Shown in pieces: positions 1 to 8,262 of a stretch of DNA of 18,271 bases. This DNA is from JBEVNX01 sp040507895 (lineage in GTDB: Bacteria > Desulfobacterota > Binatia > JACPRU01). The notes under the pieces are model-generated. The model was not told the DNA's origin. It searched no databases and worked only from the letters and a program-made list of their open reading frames with translations. The DNA is taken from the NCBI GenBank assembly GCA_040507895.1, contig JBEVNX010000164.1, positions 1-18,271 of the forward strand, given 5' to 3'. Positions within the stretch are counted from its first letter, which is position 1. Each line of letters begins with the position of its first letter. The translations under genes and the position numbers were made by a program.

Positions 1-904
<904 letters not shown>

Positions 905-908
905 CGCC

Positions 909-1096
909 TCAATTCGCTTCCCTCGCCGGGTGGCGTGCCAGGATGGGTGACGCGTGCATGATGTCGTTCTTCTCGATCGTGCGGATCGGATCGGGGGAAG
1001 CGGAACGAGACTCGTCCGCTCGCGCCGCCTCTTGGTATCGAATCTCCGGAGACGAGGTCAACAACGGTTCCCGAATCGCTCTCTTCTCATCCGCGC

Positions 1097-1100
<4 letters not shown>
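909..1100 (-). CDS. Possible small protein, 63 residues, between the phospholipase D gene and carB
   Basis: A GTG at 1100 overlaps the stop of the phospholipase D-like gene in a GTGA junction, the same coupling seen at pyrB-pyrC and pyrC-carA. The frame reads VSADEKRAIREPLLTSSPEI and onward for 63 codons, ending in TGA 4 bases before the carB ATG, so it fills the gap exactly. The product is charged, Arg/Glu/Ala-rich and without hydrophobic segments, probably disordered; I recognise no family. There is no nearby Shine-Dalgarno site, so translation would depend on coupling. By my count G+C at third positions is about 73%, which looks lower than in the neighbouring genes, and the frame extends upstream as an overlapping open frame inside the phospholipase gene, so chance openness is possible. 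An internal ATG at 959 gives a 16-residue alternative. Confidence 0.4.
1034..1061 (-). promoter_or_regulatory. Possible internal sigma70-type promoter upstream of carB
   Basis: Reading the minus strand, TTGACC (1061-1056) is followed after 16 bases by GATACC (1039-1034). The -35 matches the consensus at 5 of 6 positions, the -10 at only 3. It would give carB its own transcript despite the inserted genes. It lies inside the 63-codon open frame, so one of the two readings may be chance. Confidence 0.3.
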
Positions 1101-2596
<1,496 letters not shown>

Positions 2597-2599
2597 CGC

Positions 2600-2734
2600 T
2601 CAGCCCGACGGAACATCTCGGCACTTTGCAGTGCTCGAGAGAGCGACGAGCTCGCCGGACGCGAGATCAACACCCTGGTTGCCATCTACGGCGAGTCCCC
2701 GAGGCTTCGCCCGTCCGGACTTGTCGTCGGCCAC
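2600..2734 (-). CDS. Possible small protein, 44 residues, between carA and the phospholipase D gene
   Basis: A GTG at 2734, 28 bases after the carA stop, opens a 44-codon frame beginning VADDKSGRAKPRGLAVDGNQ and ending in TGA 3 bases before the phospholipase D ATG. A GGGG lies 8 bases before the GTG as a weak ribosome site. No family is recognised and there is no membrane segment. By my count about 69% of third positions are G or C, which looks low for this region, so it may be a decayed fragment or chance. The only support is the composition of the translation and the tight fit between two genes. Confidence 0.25.
   Translation of the reverse strand: MADDKSGRAKPRGLAVDGNQGVDLASGELVALSSTAKCRDVPSG
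2617..2639 (-). promoter_or_regulatory. Hairpin with GCAA tetraloop just upstream of the phospholipase D start
   Basis: On the minus strand CTCG-(A)-GCACT pairs with AGTGC-CGAG around a GCAA loop: nine base pairs with one bulged A, closed by a GNRA-type tetraloop. No T-run follows, so it is not a standard terminator. It ends 20 bases before the ATG at 2596 and overlaps the end of a 44-codon open frame. A role in translation or RNA stability is conjecture. Confidence 0.4.
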
Positions 2735-2762
2735 GGTGCAAACCCCGCGCGGCCGACCTTCA

Positions 2763-3896
2763 TCACAGCTCGCCGGTGTCGATGAGCTTCATGAACCTAT
2801 GGAAGAGATAGCTCGCGTCGTGGGGGCCCGGGGATGCTTCGGGATGGTATTGGACCGAGAAGGCCCCGCGGCTCGGCACGCTGAGCCCTTCGACGGTCTT
2901 GTCGTTGAGATTGACGTGCGTCAGCTCGGCGAGGCCCTTCAAGGAATCGACTTCGACGGCGAAGCCGTGGTTCTGCGCGGTGATCTCGACCTTCCTGGTG
3001 GTGAGATCCATCACGGGCTGGTTGCCGCCGTGGTGGCCGAACTTGAGCTTGTACGTCTTGCCGCCGAGCGCGAGGCCGAGGATCTGATGGCCGAGGCAGA
3101 TGCCGAACAGCGGCTTCTGGCCGACGAGCTTCTCGACGATGTCGACCGCGTAGGTGACGGCGTCGGGATCGCCGGGACCGTTGGAGAGGAAGATCCCGCT
3201 CGGGTTCATCTCGAGGACGTCCTCGGCGGGAGTGGATGCGGGCACCACCCGGACACGGCAGCCGGCGGCGGCGAGGTTTCGCAGGATGTTCCATTTGATC
3301 CCGTAGTCATAGGCGACGACGAAGCGCTCCGCGTGCTTCGGAGTCTCGTAGCCATGGTCGAGACGCCAGCGGCCCTGATGCCAGTCGTAGGGCTCCACGC
3401 AGCTCACGTCGCGCACGAGGTCGCGTCCGACCAGCGTGGGATGATCCTTCGCCTTGCGCACCAACCGCTCGGTGTCGAGGTCCCGCGTGGAGATCACGCC
3501 GGTCTGCGCGCCGGCCGTGCGCAGGTGGCGCACGAGCGCGCGCGTATCGATGCCCGAGATGCCGACGATTCCGAAACGGTGAAGATAGTCGCCGAGTGAT
3601 TCGTGCGCGCGCCAGTTGCTCGGCTCGGCCCAGTATTCCTTGACGATGAACCCTTCGACGAACGGCCGGCGCGATTCCACGTCCTCGGGATTGACGCCGA
3701 CGTTGCCGATCTCCGTGTAGGTCATGCAGACGAGCTGGCCGCGGTAGGACGGGTCGGTGAGGATCTCCTGGTAGCCCGTCATCGAGGTGTTGAAGACGAC
3801 CTCGCCGGTGGTCTCGCCCTCGGCTCCGAAGGAAGCGCCGCGGAAGACGGTGCCGTCGGCGAGCGCGAGGATCGCCGGCTTTTCGACCGAGCTCAC
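2763..3896 (-). CDS. carA: Carbamoyl-phosphate synthase small (glutaminase) subunit
   Basis: A 377-residue amidotransferase that hydrolyses glutamine and channels ammonia to CarB. The N-terminal CarA-specific domain (LALADGTVFRGASFG, then FNTSMTGYQEILTDPSY) is followed by a class I glutamine amidotransferase domain with nucleophile C267 in GICLGHQ and catalytic H351 and E353 in QYHPEASPGP, close to C269/H353/E355 in E. coli. The start is the GTG at 3896: it forms a GTGA overlap with the pyrC stop and has GAAGGGG seven bases upstream. Extending the frame to 4022 would add 42 arginine-rich residues from inside pyrC and is rejected. Length matches the family (360-380). The gene is in the PyrR-controlled operon, and its partner carB lies 1.86 kb further on, behind a lipid-enzyme gene. 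Confidence 0.97.
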   Translation of the reverse strand: MSSVEKPAILALADGTVFRGASFGAEGETTGEVVFNTSMTGYQEILTDPSYRGQLVCMTYTEIGNVGVNPEDVESRRPFVEGFIVKEYWAEPSNWRAHESLGDYLHRFGIVGISGIDTRALVRHLRTAGAQTGVISTRDLDTERLVRKAKDHPTLVGRDLVRDVSCVEPYDWHQGRWRLDHGYETPKHAERFVVAYDYGIKWNILRNLAAAGCRVRVVPASTPAEDVLEMNPSGIFLSNGPGDPDAVTYAVDIVEKLVGQKPLFGICLGHQILGLALGGKTYKLKFGHHGGNQPVMDLTTRKVEITAQNHGFAVEVDSLKGLAELTHVNLNDKTVEGLSVPSRGAFSVQYHPEASPGPHDASYLFHRFMKLIDTGEL

Positions 3897-5191
3897 CGCC
3901 CGGCCCCTTCGTAGACGACGCGACCCCCGACCAGCGTGAAGAGCGCCCTTCCCTTCATCGTCCAGCCGAGGAACGGGCTGTTCTTGCTCTTCGACCGAAG
4001 AGCGCTCGCCTCCACACGCCACTCGGCCGCGGGGCTCACTACGGTGACGTCGGCGATCGCTCCTGGTTGCAAGGTTCCTCCGGGCACGCCGAGGATCTCG
4101 GCCGGCTTCGTGGAGAGCCGGCGCACCCAGTCCGACGGCATCAGAACACGCTCTTCTACCAGACGCAGCGAAAGCGGCAACGCGGTCTCCAGACCGACGA
4201 TGCCGAAGGCCGCGTTCTCGAACTCCACCTCCTTCTCGTCGCGGTGATGCGGCGCGTGGTCGGTGGCGATCACGTCGATGGTGCCGTCGGCGAGCCCGGC
4301 GCGTAACGCCTCGCAGTCATCGGCGCCGCGCAGCGGCGGATTCATCTTGGCGTTGCCGTCGTACTCCGCGACCGCCTCGTCGGTGAGCGTGAAGTGGTGC
4401 GGCGTGGCCTCGGCGGTGACGCGCACGCCGCGCGCCTTGGCCGCGCGCACGAGGTCGACCGTACCCCGCGTGCTGGCGTGCGCGATGTGCAGACGGCCGC
4501 CGGTCAGCTCGGCGAGCGCGATGTCGCGCGACACGATGACTTCTTCGGCGGCGGCGGGGATGCCGCGCAGCCCGAGGCGGATCGACGTCCGCCCTTCGTG
4601 CATCGATCCGCCCGCCAGCCCGGGATCCTCCGCGTGATCGACGATGGGGATGCCGAACATCGCGCAGTACTCGAGCGCGTGACGCATGAGGCCCGCGTCC
4701 GCGACTGGCTTGCCGTCGTCGGACACGGCGACGATGCCGGCTGCGCGCATCTCGCCGATCTCCGCCAGGCGCTCGCCGGCGAGCCCCTGAGAGAGCGCTC
4801 CGATCGGGTAGACGCGCGCCCGCGCGGCCTCTGCCGCGCGCTCGAGGATGAAGCGCGTCACCGCGGCGCTGTCGTTGACGGGGTTGGTGTTCGCCATGCA
4901 AGCGAGCGCGGTGAAGCCCCCCGCGACGGCCGCGGCGGTGCCGGTTGCCACGGTCTCCTTGTACTCGTAGCCGGGCTCGCGCAGGTGGCAGTGGAGGTCG
5001 ATCAGGCCCGGCACGATCCAGCATCCGCGCGCGTCGATGCGGCGCGCCGCGCTCGCCGAGTGAAGCGCTCCGGGTCCGTCCACGGCGCGCACCTTGCCGT
5101 CCTCGAGCAGCAGATCTCGGGGCGCGTCGATGCCGGCCGCCGGGTCGATCAGGCGCCCGCCCTCGATCACGATCGCGCCGTCGGTCGTCAC
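3893..5191 (-). CDS. pyrC: Dihydroorotase, class I
   Basis: Closes N-carbamoyl-L-aspartate to dihydroorotate, the third step of UMP synthesis. The 432-residue protein has the amidohydrolase metal motif D65-L-H67-C-H69-L-R71-E-P-G, Asp158/159 in SDDGKP at the position where class I enzymes carry Asp in place of the carbamylated lysine, H186 in DHAEDP, H238 in HIAHAST and catalytic D311 in ATDHAPHH. All key residues are present, so this is an active enzyme and not the inactive PyrC-like partner found beside PyrB in some bacteria. The start is a GTG at 5191 in a GTGA overlap with the pyrB stop, with GGAGG and GAGAGG upstream. Its own stop overlaps the carA GTG in the same way, indicating translational coupling. 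Confidence 0.97.
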   Translation of the reverse strand: MTTDGAIVIEGGRLIDPAAGIDAPRDLLLEDGKVRAVDGPGALHSASAARRIDARGCWIVPGLIDLHCHLREPGYEYKETVATGTAAAVAGGFTALACMANTNPVNDSAAVTRFILERAAEAARARVYPIGALSQGLAGERLAEIGEMRAAGIVAVSDDGKPVADAGLMRHALEYCAMFGIPIVDHAEDPGLAGGSMHEGRTSIRLGLRGIPAAAEEVIVSRDIALAELTGGRLHIAHASTRGTVDLVRAAKARGVRVTAEATPHHFTLTDEAVAEYDGNAKMNPPLRGADDCEALRAGLADGTIDVIATDHAPHHRDEKEVEFENAAFGIVGLETALPLSLRLVEERVLMPSDWVRRLSTKPAEILGVPGGTLQPGAIADVTVVSPAAEWRVEASALRSKSKNSPFLGWTMKGRALFTLVGGRVVYEGAGR

Positions 5192-6150
5192 GACGCCTCT
5201 CGTTCCTCCGCCTCGCGCTCAGCCTCGGTCCGGCCGCGGGCGGCGAGCAGGTAGAGGAGCGCCATGCGCACCGCGACGCCGTTCGTGACTTGGTCGAGGA
5301 TCAGCGAGTAGGGTCCGTCGGCGACCTCGCTCGAGATCTCGACGCCGCGGTTCATGGGTCCGGGATGCAGGATCACCACGTCGGGCTTGGCGCCCGCGAG
5401 CGCCGCGCGGTCGAGGCCAAAGAGCCGCGAGTACTCGTCGAGAGACGGAAAGAAGTTGGCTCCTTGCCGCTCGCGCTGGATGCGCAGCATCATGATCACG
5501 TCGGCGCCGGCGATCCCCGTCTTGAGATCGTGATGTACGGCGACGCCAAAGCTCGCGAATTCCTCGGGCAGCAGCGTCGGCGGGCCGACCAGCCGCACCT
5601 TGGCGCCGAGCGCGCGCAGGCCGAAGAGGTTCGAGCGCGCCACGCGGCTGTGGAGGATGTCGCCGACGATCGCCACGTCGAGGCCGGCGATGCGGCCCTT
5701 CTTCTCGCGAATGGTGAAGAGATCGAGCAGGCCCTGCGTCGGATGCTCGTGCTGGCCGTCTCCCGCGTTGATCACCGGACGCGAAACGGCGCGAGCGAGG
5801 AGATGCGGCGCGCCCGAGCTCGGATGGCGCACGACGATGGCGTCTGGACGCATGGCCTCGAGGTTGCGCGCGGTGTCGGCGAGCGTCTCGCCTTTTTGCG
5901 CGCTCGAGGTCGTGGCCGAGATGTTGATCGTGTCGGCGGACAGCCGCTTCGCCGCGATCTCGAACGACGTCCGCGTGCGGGTCGAGCTCTCGTAGAAGAG
6001 GTTGATGACGGTCTTGCCACGCAGCGTCGGCACCTTCTTGATCTCGCGCTCGGAGATCTCGACGAAGGACTTAGCGGTGTCGAGCACGTGGAGGATCTCG
6101 TCCGCGGGCAGGCCCTCGAGGCCGAGCAGGTGGCGCTGGGTGAACGGCAT
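5188..6150 (-). CDS. pyrB: Aspartate carbamoyltransferase catalytic subunit
   Basis: Joins carbamoyl phosphate to aspartate, the committed step of pyrimidine synthesis. The 320-residue protein carries the carbamoyl-phosphate loop ESSTRTRTSFE (S56, T57, R58, T59), the lysine of the second loop (K86 in SSAQKGET), R108, H136 and Q139 in HEHPTQG, and the C-terminal HPGPMNRGVEI motif that binds aspartate. No pyrI regulatory gene is present here; control appears to be by PyrR at the RNA level. The ATG at 6150 is preceded by TAAGG five bases upstream. It starts 36 bases after pyrR and overlaps pyrC by 4 bases. The Glu/Arg-rich tail after residue 305 is a little longer than in many homologues. Confidence 0.97.
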   Translation of the reverse strand: MPFTQRHLLGLEGLPADEILHVLDTAKSFVEISEREIKKVPTLRGKTVINLFYESSTRTRTSFEIAAKRLSADTINISATTSSAQKGETLADTARNLEAMRPDAIVVRHPSSGAPHLLARAVSRPVINAGDGQHEHPTQGLLDLFTIREKKGRIAGLDVAIVGDILHSRVARSNLFGLRALGAKVRLVGPPTLLPEEFASFGVAVHHDLKTGIAGADVIMMLRIQRERQGANFFPSLDEYSRLFGLDRAALAGAKPDVVILHPGPMNRGVEISSEVADGPYSLILDQVTNGVAVRMALLYLLAARGRTEAEREAEEREAS

Positions 6151-6186
6151 GGTGACCTTACTGTGCCCGGCGCGTTGCCATCGCGT

Positions 6187-6738
6187 TCAGCCCTCTAGGA
6201 TCACGTCGTCTACACCGTCCATCTCCACGAGCCTGACTTGGACTTGCTGGTTTCGCGACGTCGGCAGGTTCTTGCCGACGTAGTCGGCTCGGATCGGCAG
6301 CTCGCGATGTCCGCGGTCGACCATGACGGCAAGCTGGATGTTCTCGGGCCTGCCGAAGTCCATCAGCGCGTCCATCGCGGCGCGGATCGTTCGCCCCGTG
6401 TACAGCACGTCGTCGATCAGCACGATCGTCCGGCCCTCGACGCCGAACGGGATCTCCGTGCCCCGCACCTGGGGCGTCTGGTCGCCGCGCGACAGGTCGT
6501 CGCGGTAGAGGGTGATGTCGACGATGCCGCGAGGGACGTCGACCTCCTCGATCGCGCGTACGGCGGCGGCGATGCGATCGGCGATGTGCACGCCGCGCGA
6601 GCGGATGCCGATCAGGGCTAGCCCTTCGGTCCCCTTGTTGCGCTCGAGGACTTCGTGCGCGATGCGCGTGATCGCCCGGCGCATGGCGTCGGCGTCCATC
6701 ACGGTCACGGCCTTCGGCGCCGTCTTCGCCTTGCTCAA
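6187..6738 (-). CDS. pyrR: Bifunctional pyr operon attenuator / uracil phosphoribosyltransferase
   Basis: PyrR binds UMP or UTP and then a hairpin in pyr leader RNA, favouring termination when pyrimidines are plentiful; it usually also has uracil phosphoribosyltransferase activity. The sequence follows Bacillus PyrR closely: RITRIAHEVLERNKG-like N terminus, GIRSRGVHIADRIA, DITLYRDDLS, the PRPP-binding loop VLIDDVLYTGRTIRAA and VDRGHRELPIRADYVGKNLP. I choose the TTG at 6738, giving 183 residues (Bacillus has 181), because GGGAGGAG lies immediately upstream and the frame's earlier TTG at 6765 sits inside the T-run of the attenuator terminator. A GTG or the ATG of MDADAMRR are alternatives. The gene is first in its operon, directly behind the RNA element it should control. 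Confidence 0.96.
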   Translation of the reverse strand: MSKAKTAPKAVTVMDADAMRRAITRIAHEVLERNKGTEGLALIGIRSRGVHIADRIAAAVRAIEEVDVPRGIVDITLYRDDLSRGDQTPQVRGTEIPFGVEGRTIVLIDDVLYTGRTIRAAMDALMDFGRPENIQLAVMVDRGHRELPIRADYVGKNLPTSRNQQVQVRLVEMDGVDDVILEG

Positions 6739-6763
6739 CGCTCCTCCCGGCGCCGCGGCGCGC

Positions 6764-6795
6764 AAAAAAAAGCCCCCTCGGCCCTTCGAGGAGGC
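6764..6795 (-). terminator. Intrinsic terminator of the pyr leader (attenuator)
   Basis: On the minus strand GCCTCCTCG, loop AAGGGC, then CGAGGGGGC form a nine-pair stem with one G-T wobble, followed at once by eight T residues (6771-6764). It lies between the promoter and pyrR, so it acts as an attenuator, not an end-of-operon terminator. A competing pairing of CGAG-ACC-AGG (3' side of the PyrR-binding hairpin) with CCT-C-CTCG (5' half of the terminator stem) is visible and could be the antiterminator. Confidence 0.88.
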
Positions 6796-6836
6796 GTGCG
6801 GAGACGATTCGCGGCTGCGATCTTCATTTCACCTTC

Positions 6837-6854
6837 CTGGTCTCGCGGGACCAG
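6837..6854 (-). promoter_or_regulatory. PyrR-binding hairpin in the pyr operon leader
   Basis: On the minus strand CTGGTC, loop CCGCGA, GACCAG form a perfect six-pair stem. The core GGTCCCGCGAGACC fits the known PyrR binding-loop consensus (ARUCCNGNGAGGYU) over UCCNGNGAG; where it departs at the ends, pairing is kept. In the established mechanism, PyrR with UMP stabilises this anti-antiterminator so that the downstream terminator forms. It lies about 40 bases upstream of the terminator and about 100 bases before pyrR, in the expected order. Confidence 0.82.
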
Positions 6855-6871
6855 CTTAAAGGTTGTGTTTC

Positions 6872-6900
6872 GTTATCGCGGCCGCGGAACGGAAAGTCAA
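6872..6900 (-). promoter_or_regulatory. Sigma70-type promoter of the pyr operon
   Basis: On the minus strand TTGACT (6900-6895), a 17-base spacer and GATAAC (6877-6872) make a good sigma70 promoter: 5 of 6 and 4 of 6 matches with ideal spacing. Transcription would start near 6865, giving a leader of roughly 125 bases that contains the PyrR-binding hairpin and the attenuator. It begins 31 bases after the stop of the preceding gene, so pyr transcription starts anew here. Confidence 0.75.
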
Positions 6901-6931
6901 TCCGATTCTCGCGGCCGCATCACGTCGCTCC

Positions 6932-7420
6932 CTACCCGGTCCCGCCTCGCATGACTCGCTTGACGACCATGGCGGTGATCCCCGCGAGCGCCGCCCTAGC
7001 GATGGGGGACGCGAGCATACCCCCGAGCGGGTTGGACTCCGCGGCTTGGGTCGAAGGTGCTCCTCCGCCGAGGATGTCACGGAGCCGGCCCGGCGTCTGA
7101 TGCAGATCGGTGACGACGCGGCCGAGGTCGCGCGGATCCGATCCCACCTGCGAAGGCAATGTCACTCCCTTGGCCTGTGCTCTCTCCTGGAGCATCTTCA
7201 CGAACGCCGCGCGCTCCTCCGGCGACAGGCGGGCGAGCGCCTCCTGAGCCGCTTGCGCGTATTGGTCCGGCGGGACCGCATGCGCCACGTCGCGGTAGCG
7301 CTCGACCACCTCCTGGTCGGAGTAGCCTTCGGAAGGATGTCCCTGCTCGTACCGCTTCACGAAGTCCTTGAACTGGCTCTGCAGCTGTCCACTACCCAGC
7401 AGCTCGTCGAGAAAGCCCAT
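6932..7420 (-). CDS. Conserved-looking hypothetical protein, 162 residues
   Basis: Function unknown. It starts MGFLDELLGSGQLQSQFKDF after a textbook AAAGGAG six bases upstream. A polar, probably helical core (about residues 30-90) contains YSDQEVVERYRDVAHAVPP and ALARLSPEERAAFVKMLQERA, a pattern suggesting a small helical domain. A Gly/Pro/Ser linker follows, then a hydrophobic, small-residue helix near the C terminus (about 133-156, LASPIARAALAGITAMVVKR) that may touch or cross the membrane. The opening resembles YidB/DUF937-type proteins in style only; I do not assign it there. It lies 20 bases after a GlsB/YeaQ-type membrane protein gene, so the two are probably co-transcribed and perhaps both envelope or stress related. 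There is no signal peptide. Confidence 0.85.
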   Translation of the reverse strand: MGFLDELLGSGQLQSQFKDFVKRYEQGHPSEGYSDQEVVERYRDVAHAVPPDQYAQAAQEALARLSPEERAAFVKMLQERAQAKGVTLPSQVGSDPRDLGRVVTDLHQTPGRLRDILGGGAPSTQAAESNPLGGMLASPIARAALAGITAMVVKRVMRGGTG

Positions 7421-7440
7421 GATTCACTCCTTTCGCAGTC

Positions 7441-7692
7441 TCACGTTCGCGCCACGGCCTGCCGGTAGACGAAGAGCACGAGGACCGCCCCGAGGATCGA
7501 AGCGATGAACCCGGCCCCCTCGCCCGCCCCGTAGAGCCCTAAGAATCGCCCGAGCAGCGTAGCGACGAGCGCTCCCACCATGCCGAGGATCGCCGTGATG
7601 AAGAATCCTCCTGGGTCCTGCCCCGGCATGAAGAACTTCGCCAGTGCGCCGATCACGGCTCCGATGAGAATCATCCAGATGATCTCGATCAC
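7441..7692 (-). CDS. GlsB/YeaQ/YmgE family small membrane protein
   Basis: An 83-residue protein of the family also labelled transglycosylase-associated protein, whose E. coli members are linked to stress; the biochemical role is not established. Three glycine-rich hydrophobic segments are visible: about residues 3-21 (IIWMILIGAVIGALAKFF), 29-51 (FFITAILGMVGALVATLLG) and 58-78 (GAGFIASILGAVLVLFVY), with the family-typical PGQDPGGFF between the first two. Length is typical (80-85). The start is a GTG at 7692 with AAGGAGG five bases upstream. It is followed after 20 bases by a gene for a 162-residue unknown protein. No clear promoter is seen upstream. The family assignment rests on motif recognition. 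Confidence 0.93.
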   Translation of the reverse strand: MIEIIWMILIGAVIGALAKFFMPGQDPGGFFITAILGMVGALVATLLGRFLGLYGAGEGAGFIASILGAVLVLFVYRQAVART

Positions 7693-7906
7693 CGCGCCCT
7701 CCTTGGCGCTCTTCGAGGCAGCGCCACGCGATCCGTTCGTTACCCTTCCAAATTACTCCCCAACGCGGGACCCTATTCCCGAGGCGAGGCAAATGTCGAG
7801 CCCCGATTTTTCTGGACACGACGGCGGCCGCCGGGGCCTGGGGCTGCTCAGGACCGCGGCGGCGACCCAGTCGGGCGCCCCCGAAATCGTGGAGGAAGGG
7901 CGTCAC
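7693..7906. other. Non-coding stretch upstream of the GlsB-type gene
   Basis: Together with the debris at 7907-8262 this makes about 570 bases without an intact gene. Apart from the ribosome site of the GlsB-type gene I see no convincing promoter, terminator or repeat. A minus-strand open frame beginning at 7906 runs on into the GlsB gene in another frame and looks like a shadow. Confidence 0.6.
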
Positions 7907-8113
7907 CTACAGCGCTCGCAGGTAAGCCACGAGGTCCCGCTTCTCGTCCGCGCCGAGATGCGTTTGCAGCACGATGTCGAAGAACTCGACCGCGTCCTCG
8001 AGCGTCAGCAGCCGGCCGACGAGGCGACCGCTGCCGACGAACTGGAACAGGCCGCCCGGCGGGTTTGGTCTTCCGGGAGGCGCGGTGCATACGGCTTCAA
8101 CCCGCCGCGCTGC
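7907..8113 (-). pseudogene. Remnant of a cytochrome c peroxidase-like gene (C-terminal part)
   Basis: An open minus-strand frame without a plausible start, bounded upstream by TAA (8116-8114) and ended by TAG (7909-7907). Its last 50 or so codons read like the C terminus of di-haem cytochrome c peroxidases or related c-type cytochromes: LFQFVGSGRLVGR, then LLTLEDAVEFFDIVLQT, then LGADEKRDLVAYLRAL and stop. In that family a TLEDAVEFY-type helix and a DLVAFLRAL ending are usual. No CxxCH haem motif is left in this piece and the upstream part of such a gene is not present in frame, so I read it as a truncated remnant. The match is to family style from memory, not a search result. Confidence 0.5.
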
Positions 8114-8124
8114 TTACCCTTGCG

Positions 8125-8256
8125 TCACTCGTCGATGTCCGCGGGATGGTTCTTGCCGCGGCTCTGCTTGAGAAGCAGGTCGTCTGTGGGCACGAACGAC
8201 GCTCTGCGGGAGCCGCAGCGCAGCCATGGCGAGGACTAGGAGCGAATCGTCGTCAT
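8125..8256 (-). pseudogene. Possible decayed reading frame with signal-peptide-like start
   Basis: Just downstream of lepB the minus strand has ATG (8256) reading MTTIRS then a TAG (8238-8236); the same frame later reads ASFVPTDDLLLKQSRGKNHP plus ADIDE and TGA (8127-8125). A neighbouring frame across the interruption reads LLVLAMAALRLPQS, which resembles the hydrophobic core of a signal peptide. Two small frameshifts would join these into a short exported protein of about 45 residues. I do not recognise the family and cannot say whether it once belonged to the cytochrome-like remnant next to it. Confidence 0.25.
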
Positions 8257-8262
8257 CCGCGA

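Noticed and set aside
909..959. 16-residue leader peptide for carB (MHASPILARHPAREAN)
   Set aside because: No ribosome site, no run of regulatory codons and no terminator-antiterminator pair follows; it is simply the end of the 63-codon frame.
3897..4022. N-terminal extension of carA upstream of the GTG at 3896
   Set aside because: It would add 42 Arg/Gly/Glu-rich residues unlike any CarA and lies wholly inside pyrC; the GTG has a good ribosome site and the right family N terminus.
6739..6765. pyrR start at the TTG at 6765
   Set aside because: This codon is formed by the T-run of the attenuator terminator; the TTG at 6738 follows a strong GGGAGGAG and gives the usual PyrR length.
7424..7906. 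160-residue minus-strand frame overlapping the GlsB-type gene
   Set aside because: It runs in another frame through a well supported membrane protein gene and its translation is Arg/Gly-rich without motifs.
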